The notes: generated by a model not told the origin, from the letters alone. Shown: positions 11,216 through 22,505, counted from the first letter of the stretch. The stretch is 64,000 nucleotides of DNA from Thysanoteuthis rhombus (GCA_963457665.1 OY735219.1:21902437-21966436), one strand, 5' to 3'. A program made the numbers and translations.

Positions 11216-11739
11216 CTTTATAAGAACGTTCCACTTTCGGATAGATGGAGAAACGTTCATATAAAGATTATTTTCCTTTTTTTTTAAAACTAATCCTTTT
11301 TGCGCCCTTTCCATCATTCCGTTTCTTTCTCTTCTATTTTACGACTCTTTCCGGACGTTAACTTGCCACCCACCCACTCCGGTCCCCACCCGTCAGACTT
11401 ACCTTCCCCCGTCCCTTTCAAGAAACAACCATTACTGCCACTTCGAGACGCTGCCCTCTCTCCCACCAGCGCCAGAGGTTTGGTCTGTTAAGCAAAACAC
11501 ATGGGCAGGAAAGCGTTAAACATTTCGGGGTTGGTGTCTAATCCTTGCCTTGACCCCCACCCGACAATCACCGTTCGTAAGTGCTATCCCCACGCACAAT
11601 ACCCAACAGACGCTTGCTTTCCTACTTTGCACACCCCTGGGTACATTCCTTGATACGTCTTTGCCATCCGACCTTCAGACCAACAAGGATACCCACACAC
11701 AAAAGTGGCATCAACGAATTTGCACACCAGATTTATACA
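11216..11739. other. C-rich stretch, no gene called
   Basis: Sequence rich in CCC/CACCC words (11355-11650). Overlapping open frames on both strands (60-99 codons) follow from the low stop density of C-rich DNA; none shows a domain I recognise. Confidence 0.4.
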
Positions 11740-12070
11740 GGCACACCCACAGCCGTATACCTGCCATTGGGCATCCGCTGGTGGAGACATCTGCTTCGAC
11801 CCCCCTCGATCAGGCGTTCCTACCGAGGACAAGTGGGTTTCAAAGTTGACACCTTGTAGTCAATACAGGATAATAGTTCAGAACAATTGCTTCACGCGGA
11901 CTCAGCTTAATGCTCTCATATATATATAAAAAACTTGAATATTATCCAAGTGTAAGAGGGTTGCCTCTAAAATATATTCTGAATATTTCTTTTTGCCCCC
12001 TCTCCTGGAAATTTCTCTTTCTTTAACTCCGCAGAAAAGTGGCAGGGGGACGCTGTTAATACTTGCTGGA
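11740..12070 (+). repeat. Diverged repeat, copy 2 of a direct pair
   Basis: Counterpart of 10905-11215, about 830 bases downstream: ACACCTTGTAGTCAATACAG, then AGGATAATAGTTCAGAACAA, then CTGGAAATTTCTC, then GCAGAAAAGTGGCAGGG. A short TA run at about 11921 is inserted. Confidence 0.65.
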
Positions 12071-12344
12071 TCGGTTTAAGCCCTAGAGAAGAGGCTTCGA
12101 GGCACTTTCGAATAATCATGGGCCCACGCACTAGATCTGACCCGTGACAACATTTTGTGTGACCTGTGGACAATCTAGACTTTATTCAAAATCTTCTATG
12201 ATTTTTTTCTCAGAAAATCAATTTTATAATTCCAATTGTAAAATTACTGTCGTTTTGGCTTCACAAATCAATGACATGATAGCAAAAATCCATTTGTTTG
12301 TCTATAATACACTTTCTGTAATACTATTAACATTTTCGAAGTGA

Positions 12345-12701
12345 ATGTGTGGCCTCAATAAATATATCTTCTGTGACTCATCAAATCATGAAGGTTGCCC
12401 ATGCCTGTTTCAAGGTAGCACCTCAAATATGGGGACAATTCAAATACTCAAAAATTACATAAGATCCTCCGGGAACCAGCAATACTTCAATCCAGACTTT
12501 ATTATACTTTATCGTAATAATCAATCAAATATTTGTAAAATCTGGACAAGTTTACAATATTTTGACGCTCAGAAGCAAAATAAAACAAGCGAACTGTTAG
12601 ACCAAAGGAAAGGTCAAGGTTCAACAATAAATTTTGAAAGGCTGATTGATGAGGATTTGAATGTCGAGCCATGTTTTGGTATAATCGTAGATATGGGGTA
12701 A
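12345..12701 (+). CDS. Hypothetical 118-aa ORF, unrecognised
   Basis: This is one of the few long frames in the window that is not low-complexity. The protein has mixed composition with five cysteines, three near the N-terminus (C2, C10, C19), an Asn/Gln-rich middle, an NQQYFNPDFIILYRNN stretch and a DEDLNVEPCFGII stretch near the end. A stop codon lies directly before the ATG, so the frame cannot extend upstream without splicing. Its final codons overlap GGGGTAAATG, which could act as a weak 5' splice site at 12697/12698. No domain is recognised. It could be an exon, a fragment of a transposon protein or a chance frame in AT-rich DNA. Confidence 0.25.
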   Translation: MCGLNKYIFCDSSNHEGCPCLFQGSTSNMGTIQILKNYIRSSGNQQYFNPDFIILYRNNQSNICKIWTSLQYFDAQKQNKTSELLDQRKGQGSTINFERLIDEDLNVEPCFGIIVDMG

Positions 12702-12869
12702 ATGAAAGTATATTAGCAAGGTGATGTTTGTTTGTTTTTTTGTTTTTTTCGTAAAAAAAACCCCATGTTTCTAATCATCTTGGGTGTTTATATGTGATTT
12801 GATCCGTTTTCTTTCGTAAGTATATTTTCAATGGCACTTTGTAAAGGGTGGACTAAATATAGGCCTATA

Positions 12870-12871
<2 letters not shown>

Positions 12872-12939
<68 letters not shown>
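12872..12939. repeat. (AT)n microsatellite
   Basis: Pure AT run, the first of two about 95 bases apart. Confidence 0.95.
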
Positions 12940-12941
<2 letters not shown>

Positions 12942-13035
12942 CCCGAAACATGTATGGACTATTGACATATAAGGATTAATAAACCTTACCACCAAAAACT
13001 TCACTTCCGAGTCTGTCTCACTCTCTAAAGTACAC

Positions 13036-13094
<59 letters not shown>
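13036..13094. repeat. (AT)n microsatellite
   Basis: Pure AT run. The ~95 bases between this and the previous run are unique sequence. Confidence 0.95.
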
Positions 13095-13097
<3 letters not shown>

Positions 13098-13164
13098 CAT
13101 ATATGGGTTTGGCTCGAATGATGGCTTCAATAAAAGAGTCGCCATTGTTTCTTGAAAGATATTC

Positions 13165-13500
13165 ATTCAACTTGTGGTTTCGAAACTTGGAAAAAAAATC
13201 AAGGACGCTTTCTATAAATATATTATTCTGATAGACTCTAATTTTCAGGAGGTTTTTAGACTGTAATCAAGGAATACAATGACTATTTCTAACCCTTAAA
13301 AATCATATTTATTCTAAATGGATTACATTTATTTGAACTCTAATAAATGGCACAGGTCTGTGTGCAGTAAATATATATCTCTTTCTCAAAATTTGTTAAT
13401 GTCAAGTTCAGAGAGAACAAGGCTTCGGACCTTCTAGCATTATTCGTCGGACCCCAGCGATCCACAAATCCCCGTGCCGAAACCACTGCCTTAGAGCTTA
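13165..13500. mobile_element. hAT-like non-autonomous element, copy 1
   Basis: Shares ordered blocks with 16.64-16.99 kb and 44.53-44.96 kb: an opening like TTCGAAAC(T/A)TTG, a CTTTCTATAAA block, ATTTTAGACTNTNAAT, an AATCATATTNATTNAAAT block, GATTACATTTATT(T/C)GAA, and GGTCTGTGTNCA. It ends near GTGCCGAAACCACTGCCTTA. The ending is the style of hAT termini (CAGTGGTTTC in reverse complement). No transposase frame is present. Confidence 0.55.
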
Positions 13501-13915
13501 ATTATCCACTACGTTGTTAAACTTTTATCGCAGTACGATTCTGGACTTTATTTCCTATAGATAGTAATAAACGTTTCGTCTCCTTCATTCACCCTGTAAG
13601 CGTCGCATTAACACGTGTAAGTTGAGCTGAGAGACATCAAAAGGAGAACGAAGACATAAAACTAAAGAACATGTTGAATTAAACAAATTAACATGTTTTA
13701 TTAGTTTGATAAGACACCAGAGACGAAGTTTACAAATATTTGCAACAGTATTTTTTTGATAGCCGTGAAAAGAGTTCGTACAAGTTCAGTGCGAACGGAT
13801 ATATACCAGCAATTTGAATTTCTTTTTATAAGAGACATTTGAGTTAACTGTTAAGTTTTTTTTCAGATCAAAATACAGAAAAGATCTTTTGAGGGAATTG
13901 TTCAGAAGAGAGTAA
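13501..13915. other. No gene or recognised repeat
   Basis: AT-rich sequence; nothing recognised. Confidence 0.4.
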
Positions 13916-14353
13916 GTGTTTCCAATGGGAAGCCGATCAGATTATTTATTAGGTTGTTGCATAGGTCATGCAAAATTGGGGAAATTAGACCACCACATCT
14001 ACCTAGGACAACGAATCTCTATGAAACCCACAAAAGAAGAAGAAATCAAGCGAAGAATCACCCTAGGATGGCAAGCCTTCGACAGAGCGAGCTCAGCCTT
14101 CGAAAACAAGACAATCCTAACAATCCTAAAAAGAAGAGAATACAACCAAGGTATCCTCCTGATAGTCACTTATGGAGCTGGAACATGGAACCTAACCAAG
14201 AGACAGACTCGCGAACTGAGAAGCATGCAGCGTGTGCATGAGAGTATCATGCTCAACCTCACACGGAGAGATCACAAGACACCACAGTATATTAGGGGGA
14301 AAACGAGAGTCGGAGACATCATCTACAAGAAAAGTCAAATGGCAATGGGCTGA
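13916..14353 (+). pseudogene. RTE-like LINE reverse transcriptase C-terminus, open for 145 codons
   Basis: This is the best-preserved coding remnant in the window. From about residue 24 the protein follows the post-catalytic part of a LINE reverse transcriptase: HHIYLGQ at 26-32, a KRRITLGWQAFDRAS segment at about 45-59, VTYGAGTWNLTKRQTREL from 84, a MQRVHESIML segment, then RDHKTPQYIRGKTRVGDII. The frame is lost just before the expected KLKWQWADHVARM block, which continues in another frame to about 14530. The catalytic palm domain and endonuclease are absent (5' truncation), so it cannot work alone. Its openness over 145 codons suggests that it is younger than the other copies. Confidence 0.85.
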
Positions 14354-14560
14354 TCATGTTGCGAGAATGATAGACAACTGATGGACATCACGACTCAGAA
14401 CATGGATCCCCAGAGACCACATGCGAAACCGAGGCCGTCAAAATACAAGATGGTGAGATGAACTACACAAATTCAGAAAATGCTCCACATAGAGAAATTT
14501 TGGTGGATTCTGGAGAAGGTCTATGTCCAACGACGGACGTTAAAAGACTGATGATGATAG
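14354..14560 (+). pseudogene. RTE-like LINE 3' terminal part and tail
   Basis: Continuation of the element in a shifted frame: a GCAATGGGCTGATCATGTTG block, GGACATCACGACTCA, CCCCAGAGACCACATGCG, GAGAAGGTCTATGTCCAACG and ACGGACGTTAAAAGACTGAT, ending in a short GATGATGAT tail. These 3' blocks are shared by all seven main copies and fix the element's 3' end. Confidence 0.85.
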
Positions 14561-15344
14561 GTGACTGGCTATAAAGTCACAAGCTCGAAAGTGACGGAAC
14601 TAAAGTCACATTGTATGTGGCTGTTGTGCCACCGACATAATATAACCGGGCGTTTATCTGTACTAATCGAGTAATGTCATGTTTTTATTTATAAATTCGA
14701 ATGAATAGAATCTGTTTTCTGATTTATTTATTTCGAATACTTTTGCTTTGGAAGACATTCGATCAATAAAATAGAATAAAAAAAACTATCTTTTTTTAAT
14801 AAAATAAGTAATATTTCAATCTAATTTATACTAAGTACTATATATATATATATGTATATATAGTAATGTTGTACATTTTTTGTAAATTTGAATGAATAAA
14901 GGTTGTTTTGCGTTCCATTTCTTTCGTTTTTGTTTTGCCTTGAAAGGAATAATCGCTCGATAAAGTCGAAAAGGGTTTACATTTTACGTATCACACAAAT
15001 AATGGAACGGCTTGATTTGGGATACAGCGGAGGCTCTATCAATGAATGCTTTCTAAAATTGGTCGAAGAAGAATTGTAATGCTTGATACAGTAATAGCTT
15101 GTCCTCTTGAGCCTATGATTTATCAGAGGAAAAAGAACTCAGGAAAAGGTCCAGGTACCCTAATCAGGTACAAAATGGCCTTAAAAATGAATTATTGTCA
15201 CGTCTACACTGTTGAAAACCTGTTTTTTGTTTGGACGTAATATTAAAAAAAAATTAGGTGATATTATAACCTCAAAAATGGCATTATAAGGTAATAAAAT
15301 AACTTCTGGTTACTTGTACCATAATTCAGTTCACCTTCCGTCGC
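14561..15344. other. No gene called
   Basis: AT-rich; a short TATATATATATATGTATATA patch at 14841. A 64-codon plus frame (15046-15240) has no recognisable feature. Confidence 0.4.
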
Positions 15345-15375
15345 TCAATGGATGTCTTCAACCGCTGTGTGCAGT

Positions 15376-15507
15376 ATGGCTTCGGACTTCTTACTTCGAG
15401 AACAAGGCTCACTCACTCACAATGCACCACTCGCAAAAGACAGACTCCAGCTCAAGGCGAGACTTGGCGCTCTGCTAGGAAAGGAGGGGCAAGAGATGAC
15501 CTCATAA
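15376..15507 (+). CDS. Small 43-codon ORF next to a strong 5' splice-site motif
   Basis: The frame starts ATGGCTTCGGAC and encodes a compact, non-repetitive peptide (MASDFLLREQGSL..., then KDRLQLKARLGALL) that could form an amphipathic helix. It ends in TAA at 15505-15507. Six bases later lies a textbook 5' splice site, ATG/GTAAGTGT (GT at 15513). An overlapping frame (15348 on) is also open across the splice site. Either could be the coding side of an exon, or both could be chance. No family is recognised. Confidence 0.22.
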   Translation: MASDFLLREQGSLTHNAPLAKDRLQLKARLGALLGKEGQEMTS

Positions 15508-15714
15508 GAATGGTAAGTGTATCCAAGAAGAATACATATTTGTCTATATAGAGAAACGGTTATTTCTTTTGTCGAACTCAGACACAACTTTGAGGAAGGG
15601 AATTTCTTACCAACTCGACCAAAGATCCTATTTTGAGCTTGAAGTAGAACGTGTTCCACAATCTGTATAACACATGTGGTTTGAAGAGTGACTCATCTTA
15701 GAAATACTCTAACA

Positions 15715-15797
15715 AGGCGCCAGTCGTCGGGCAATGGTTAACGAGCTCATCTTCCAGGCTATTATTACTGAGTTCAATCCCCACTGGGTGCCTCACA
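15715..15797 (+). repeat. tRNA-like sequence, probably SINE head
   Basis: Contains a GGCAATGGTTAACGAG D-arm-like segment and GAGTTCAATCCCC, close to the pol III B-box. The ends GGCGCC and GGTGCC can pair like an acceptor stem. The T-stem is poorly paired, so it is unlikely to be a working tRNA gene. Confidence 0.4.
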
Positions 15798-15956
15798 ATT
15801 ATGGCTTTGTGCGTTGACAACGCCCACAACGAAAAGTGAACATCGAAAACATATTACCCTCCTCTCCCCCTACTCAACACCGAATGATTTTTTCTTGGTT
15901 ACCTCTCCTCTTTCCCTTTTTCTTCTGTCCTATTTTCTCTCTTTCTTCTTCTCACT

Positions 15957-16067
<111 letters not shown>

Positions 16068-16139
16068 ACATTAGCCTCCTAAGCATATCACATCATTTCG
16101 AAGGCTCACACACGCGTGAGTGCCGTAACAAAACTCATT

Positions 16140-16290
16140 TCTCTATCTCTATGTCTCTCTCTTCCTCTCCCTGTTTGTCTGTCTACCTCTCTCTTTATCT
16201 CTCTCTCTCCGCTTGCCTCTATCTATCTCTATCTGTGTGTCTCTCTCTCTTTGTCTGTCGCCCCCTCACTCTCTCTTTCGTTTCACCCAC
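16140..16290. repeat. CT-rich low-complexity tract
   Basis: Imperfect CTCTCTAT/CTGTCT sequence that produces serine/leucine-rich frames. Confidence 0.85.
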
Positions 16291-16635
16291 GGCTTATTTT
16301 CTTGAATTTCAATTATTCCTATGCCAATGTAAGAAGAAGCTTTCACGGCATTTGAGTCCGGACAACGCCCATTGCTGACCCCAACCCTACCCTTACAACA
16401 CATGGAATAGCTCCTTGGTCCAGAACAAAACTTCATACGAGACAATTTCTTTTTCTCCGTTTATCAAATCCGCATATCGGCTAAACCTTTGGTATACATA
16501 TTAAAAAACCGGAAGTAGACAATATCGCAAAGGATTATGGTCCTCAAACGTTTGATAGTCACATATTTTCTTGCTATCCTATTTCTGGACAGATTTTTCT
16601 GAATAATGTTCACCAAGCTAATTTCAAAGCCCAGG
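16291..16635. other. No gene or recognised repeat
   Basis: Unique-looking DNA between a CT tract and a hAT-like element. Confidence 0.35.
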
Positions 16636-16990
16636 GGTTTCGAAACATTGTAAACTCAAGTACCTCTTCTATAAAGGAAATATTCAGGTTGGATCCTATT
16701 TCTAGCATTTAATTTTAGACTATCAATGAATTACAATAAAAAGCATTTTTTTACCTTCATGAATCATATTCATTTAAAATAGATTACATTTATTCGAATA
16801 CCAGTATATGGTACAAACCTTTGTACAATTAATTATGGTTTTTGACAGGTGTGCAACGGTTGTTGTTTCTTTGTTACATGGTCAGGTTAAGAGGGATCAT
16901 TGCTGTGAATGACCTGGCATTATTTGCCGCGTCCAGGAATTAATTCCACCCTAGGAATCATTCCGAAACGCATAGGGAGATAATTATGTA
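16636..16990. mobile_element. hAT-like non-autonomous element, copy 2
   Basis: Opens near CAGGGGTTTCGAAACATTG and carries the same internal order as copy 1: CTTCTATAAAGGAA, ATTTTAGACTATCAATGA, CATGAATCATATTCATT, AGATTACATTTATTCGAA, then ACCTTTGTACAA. It ends near GGAATCATTCCGAAACGC. Copies are well diverged, so the family is old. Confidence 0.55.
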
Positions 16991-18644
16991 AATTGTATGG
17001 CAAAGCCCGGAACATTCCGATAGTGCTTCTTTTTTTTCAGGTAAACCTTGATTTCTATATTATTTCAGATTTTTTATGTACAATAAGAAATTTTATCAAC
17101 TGAGTGCTCAAAGGTTTTTTTATTCTTATTTTTTTCGATATGTTTTTGAAAAAAAAATCTGAGTAAAGATGACAAGTCTGTTAGTGTCTTATAGTGTTGT
17201 TTTTGCAATATTTTTTTTTTCTTTTTACTTTGATGAAAGGAGAAAGAAAAAGGAAGAGCAAAAAACAGGACAACTCAAAAATTAGAAAAAATGAACGGAT
17301 GAAAATTTTCCTCGAGAAAGAGGGTTTCAGAATAAAAGAAAGAGGAATAAAAAGATCTTTTGTCTTAAAGTAAGGAAGATTTAGTAGAACAAAGAATTGA
17401 GAATTGAAAAAGCCCAAAAGATAACGAACGGAAAAAAATCATTTTGATAAATTTTTTGCTACTATTTTCCTTCATCTCAATTTTTTGGGTTGTTTTTTCT
17501 TCTCGTCAAAACTCAACTCAAGCTGTCGAACTACGTCAGCGAAGAGGTTAACAGTGTGGATTGGAAATAAAGAGAAAGTTTTCTGGTGAAACTTGATTCT
17601 CTATTTCTTATCTGCACTGTTCACTCACTGGCGTAGATCGACGGCTTTAGTTGAAACGGGATGAAAAACAACTAAAAATATTCAAGTTGAAGGATAATAG
17701 CAGTCAAAATTTAATAATAATGTTTTACAAAATTTTATCTGAATAAAATGAATACTAGAACTATCATTGTTATTCCCTTTTTTCGTTTCGGAATTATTTC
17801 AAGGATGGAATTACCAACTTGACAAACACCAGTGGTTCGCTGACCCCGATTCTGGAACCCTTGCTGGAGACTATTATTACTTGGTTCTGGGTACGATTTT
17901 CACTAGATGCCTATACTTGTGATCTCGTACTAGACTGAGCAATGGTTAGACAGAAGATTTTGGTCCCTCTTTCTGACCAAGAAAAATTTTTAATTTTGTG
18001 AAGGTGAGTGTTAATTAGCCGTGCTGAAAATATGCTTCTTAGATAGTACAACGAACTGATGCAATTTTTTTTGACACTGACTTCTACATAATGGCCGGAA
18101 CAAACAAACTAATAAGGATTGAATGATAATCCCTCTGAAAAACACTCCATGTTGTCCTCGTGTGACCAGGCAATGTGAAAGACAAGATTGTTCAATTCTG
18201 CGTGATGTGAAATTTCATAACAGCTAAATCGAATTGGATAGGTTTTTCGAAAGTATTCGATTATTCACGTAAGTGAGAGAGAGATAGAAAAGAGACAAGT
18301 GGAGGGAGAGGGGATGAAAAAGAGACAGGCAAGGTAGAAGGTGCAAGAGTAGGAAAAGCAAGAGAGGGGGAATCATGTGTCTCAACTTATAAATAGGAAT
18401 TATCATATGAGTAATTTGTACTGCGTTTTAACATGTATATGCTCATACAAACTACTCTGTATGTGTGTGAATGCGTGAGTGTGTATATGCGTATGCATGT
18501 CTGTGCGTACCTGTGAGCCATACTCGAGTGTCAAGTGTTTCATCAATGTTTACTTTCGAATCAGATAAATTTAGGACACGACTCGAATGTCATTCTTCAA
18601 TCATTGTTTGCCAAATTCCCAGAATAAAAATCTTTTTTAAATTA
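16991..18644. other. No gene or recognised repeat
   Basis: About 1.65 kb of AT-rich sequence with long A/T runs (17200-17500) and a purine-rich stretch at 18270-18370. No repeated counterpart or domain-bearing frame was seen. Confidence 0.4.
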
Positions 18645-18865
18645 TCTTCTTCTTCTTCTTCTTCTTCCTATTATTATTATTTGGAATCTCACACCAGTTG
18701 CCTGGTGGTTACCGCTGGAGTTTGAGTGACAGCAAGTCTCCTCAAGTCTCGAGCCCTTCTCTCCTAGTAGTCATAGGCCACAGTAATACTGCGGTTTACA
18801 CTTTCACACCGGTTGCCCAGTGGTCATTGCTGAAGGCTGAGTGACAATTGCTGTGGTGGTCAGCT
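18645..18865 (+). repeat. tRNA-related SINE S2, two partial copies after (TTC)n(TTA)n
   Basis: A TTC/TTA microsatellite (18645-18681) is followed by CAGTTGCCTGGTGGTTACCG, GAGTGACAGCAAGTC and GTCTCGAGCCC, which resemble pol III A and B boxes. A second partial copy starts at about 18808 with CGGTTGCCCAGTGGTCATTG and GCTGAGTGACAATTGCT. A third copy is at 20979. Box spacing fits a tRNA-derived head. Confidence 0.55.
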
Positions 18866-20511
18866 GCTAAATTGTAGTATAATGTACTCGTGCATATGTG
18901 TCTATGAGCCTATCGGCTTATACGTTCGCACGTGGACAATGCAAGATGGCTGCCACGCACATACAAGACGAATTTTTAATTTTTGCAAGTTTCTCTATAA
19001 ACAAAAACAGTCAGTCTATTTCTTTCTCTCACCCTCCCTCCCTCCCTCTCTCTCTCTCATATAAACACACACACGTATACAGACACTCACACGTATGATA
19101 CTTCTGTGTGTGTTTCCATACGACGGCTTAACCAACGCTGAACAGTTCGCACTGTTGTTGTGTTCACCGCAAATGTCTTTTTAAAGTTATCAACAGCTTT
19201 AGCAGCATTATGCCGTAAATTGAAATCTCACTTAAAATTAAGCCTCACTTCATAGCTGTTAAGGGACCAAAAACTTCCAATAATAACGAATTATACAAGC
19301 TGCCCATATTGTAACGTGTTCCGTTATATCATAGTTCCTGTTATAATATGGGTGGATGGTAGATCGAAAAATATCATTATGGCTCTAAACTAGCCAGATT
19401 TAGCTCCAAAATGATAAGGTTTTGCTCGAGGATTGCTGACTTGGTTCTGACTCGTTTATGACGTGATTGGTTTTCTTGGACCCCGGCACCCACGTTATAA
19501 TGGGGGACGCCTATACCCCTATCTATATTGAATCTGCAAAAAAGTTTAACTGCATTAGCAAATCTTTCACTTCCAGCTTTATTTTCTATGATGTAAAGTA
19601 AAAAAACATTTCGTGCGTAACAACCTATGTCAAATAGCTACTTTATTTTAGATGGGTAAGCATCTATAGTAGCAATTGCTGTCATTGGCTGACTGACATA
19701 GCAAACGTATCACACCATCACTACGAAGCATTCCCTCCCTCACACTCTCTCTATAAATCTGATGTCGCTTAAGTGACATTTTATTATTACGTCATCAGAA
19801 CATGGAATTCTAGTTCAATGCAGAGTACAAACACGTGTCGATTGCATGAATGAAATTCTATTTTACTACGATATCAGCGCTAAATGAAGGTGCTCTCTAA
19901 AGAAAGGGCTTGGGGGGGGCTTTGAAATGAATGGGCTCCTATAGGAAGAGGCTTGTAAAAACACTGCAGATCAAATAGCACATCTATGGTCTGATTTACT
20001 GGCTCGTTCTTTTTTCTACAAATACCTTGGCAACTGCAATGGAATACAGAAAGCTTAGCAAAAAGAATTTTTACATTTAATTAATAAATAATTAATTAGA
20101 GACTTGGCTTGTTTCGTTTTCTCTTTTCTTTTTCTTTTTTTTTTTCCACTTTAGGAACTTTTTCTTATTTTTGAGCTTCTCCCCTAGTTCGAAGCAGCAG
20201 GTGAATGTCGGTCTGGATGAAGTCGTCATTGTTTTGTTTTGTTTTGTTTTTTTAATTAATTTGGATCAATTAAAAGGTTGGATCGTGTGTGTCCTTCTTC
20301 ACACACCTGTTTGCCCTGAACAGTGGAGGAACGTTTAGGAATGAAGTTAAAAAGAAAACCGAATATGAAGACCAGAATGCATTACCAAAAAGTCTGGAAT
20401 TAAGAAGCTCCAAACTGACACACGCCATGTTTACGTCAAACTGAAAGTTTCAAGTCACGCAAAATATAGAATTTGATCTTTATCTCCGAGAAAGAAATCT
20501 ATCAGGTTTAT
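18866..20511. other. No gene called; short CCT/CT/CA tract
   Basis: Contains a CCCTCC/CTCT/CACA tract at 19030-19085 and ordinary AT-rich DNA. No ORF or repeat family was recognised over 1.6 kb. Confidence 0.4.
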
Positions 20512-20931
20512 CATTAGACACCGTCAACTAAAACTGTCAACATAGGTTTCTTTAGTTTTCAAGTTAATCTGGATGTTTAGCTTGTTGGCTGGATTTCTGA
20601 CTTGCTATAAACATATCTATCACGCAACACTGGAACCAGAGGGATGAAAATTTGAACATTCACTCCTTACTCTGTCTAGAATTTCTTTTTTAGACCCCCT
20701 TATAGGGTTATTGTAGGGAGTTCAATTTACAGTGTAAATTCATGCTGATCCCTTAGTGTTATTTTGAAAATTCAGACTTTTCAGTGAGCTCACTGCCCTA
20801 AGAAAGGAAGAGAAAATCATTTTCTCATTCTTATATCAGCATGTCCAATTTTTAGTTGGTCACCCCCAGCAAGTCATGTTATCAAATGACGTTAGTTGCA
20901 TGGCGTTTCTATTGAGTGACTATCCAGATCT
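20512..20931 (+). repeat. Family T repeat, full length
   Basis: Begins CCGTCAACTAAAACTGTCAA, then CATAGGTTTCTTTAGTTTTC. It carries the CATTCACTCCTTACTCTGTC, AATTTACAGTGTAAAT and TTGGTCACCCCCAG blocks and ends TTTCTATTGAGTGACTATCC. There is no ORF. It is one of about a dozen copies; a second plus-strand copy starts 400 bases downstream. Confidence 0.85.
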
Positions 20932-20932
20932 A

Positions 20933-21070
20933 TTATTATTATTATTATTATTATTGGTGGTCGTCGTCGTCGTCGTCGTGATGCCTAGTGGTCATCGCAG
21001 AAGACTGAGTGACTGCAAGCTTCCTCAAATCTCCAGCAACTTTCTCAGTATCTCTGCAGATCCCAGGCAA
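20933..21070 (+). repeat. (TTA)n-(GTC)n tract and SINE S2 copy
   Basis: TTA run, then GTCGTCGTC, then GATGCCTAGTGGTCATCGCA and GACTGAGTGACTGCAAG, matching the copies near 18.7 kb. The triplet array plus SINE order is conserved between the two loci. Confidence 0.6.
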
Positions 21071-21324
21071 CGCCATGATCTCTATGGTCTCAACCCTTTC
21101 TCTAATTTCTATCTCCTCTAACATTAATTCTAGTGTTTTAGGTGTACAGTTTCAGGCTTACTATTTTGACAATTAACCTTTACAATCCATACCTTTCTCA
21201 ACTCTCGGGCAAGGTCCAGGTAATTTTTTTTTTCCGATTTCTCCCTTTTCTTCGCATTTACTCTGTGTTCCACTAGTACAGCCACGTTCACAATCTGCCA
21301 GGTCTTTTTAGAAACCATCTGCCA

Positions 21325-21712
21325 AAAATTGTGGTCAATCCTGTTAACATAGGTTTCTCTCAGTTTTTAAGCTGATCTGACTGGCTATTATGTATGTATG
21401 TATGAATTTATCACGCGTACAGTCCACACTAATGTAACTAGAGATCTGAAAATTTACACATTCACTTCTTATAATATCAAGAAAAACAGGTTTGAGTTGT
21501 TTTTTTAATTTTCCAGTGAGGGTCGATTTACAATGTAAATTTTTGTGCCTGCTTGTTTTTAATTAAAAAATCTAAACTTTTCAGTGATCCAAAAAAAAGG
21601 CGAGAAAAGTAACTTATTTCCAATATTTCAATTGATCACCCCCAAAATGGCATGCTGCCAAAAGACGTTAGTTGCACAAGAGTTTCTTTTGAGTGACTAA
21701 CCAGACCCGTTT
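21325..21712 (+). repeat. Family T repeat, full length
   Basis: Blocks AACATAGGTTTCTCTCAG, ACATTCACTTCTTATAAT, CGATTTACAATGTAAAT, GATCACCCCCAAAATGGCAT and GAGTGACTAACCAGACC occur in the family order. Confidence 0.85.
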
Positions 21713-21839
21713 TCATTATAGTATCTCGTCCAACTAAGATTATGATAAATGTTTCTTTTCAATTTTTGTTCGTTGTACCTACAAAGACGTTTGTCGTTAA
21801 CAATTTCCGTATGAAAATTGTATTCTTATAATGAAATAT

Positions 21840-22240
21840 GTGTCACTTTGTTATTCAATGTTTATGTGTGGGTTGGGGTGTCTATACGGTAGGAATTTGC
21901 ACACGATCGGAGATATTTTGTGGGTGCACCCATACAGATACCCACCCTAGTATCTTGAAACACGTGCACACGATATGGTGTGTAAATGACTGTCGAAATA
22001 ATGTGCATGTACTTATATGTGTGTATGTGCGTATATATGTTCGTTTGAATGAGTTTACGTCTGTACGCGTGTATGAGTACGTACTTCAATGTATGCCCTT
22101 ATATGTGTACCTGCTTCTGTATGAATGTGTCTATGAGTGAATCTGCTTCTGTGTATGTGCTTATGTGTAAATGCTTCTATGTGTATGTTTGTGTGTGTGT
22201 TTGTATATGAGTGTGTGTGTGTATGTGAGTCAGAGTAAAG
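21840..22240. repeat. Degenerate GT-rich tract
   Basis: Loosely repeated TGTGTATGTG/CTTATGTGTA words with no fixed period. The 100-codon plus and 75-codon minus frames are products of this composition. Confidence 0.75.
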
Positions 22241-22505
22241 ACATGGGGCTTACAAGTTATTAACGTCAAAATCCAATTAAAAATCCAGAAAGAAAACAAA
22301 AAAAAAGCCCCTAAAAATAGTCAGAAGTCGGGGTTGGTCAACGGAAGAAGTTTTAACAAGTCCGAACCCTCCATTACCGACTTCCGCCTTTTTTCTCTTT
22401 GACTTCCGAATTTTCTTTCGTGATTTTGTTGTTGTTTCATTTTCTCACGTTTTTTTTTTTTCAATCCACAATCCTTACTTCTTCTCTCCCTTTCTTTCCT
22501 TTGAT
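22241..22505. other. No gene seen
   Basis: Transition from GT-rich to T-rich DNA; no feature recognised. Confidence 0.3.

Noticed and set aside
15715..15797. Functional tRNA gene
   Set aside because: Acceptor-like ends pair, but the T-stem has mismatches and no clear anticodon stem; more like a SINE head.
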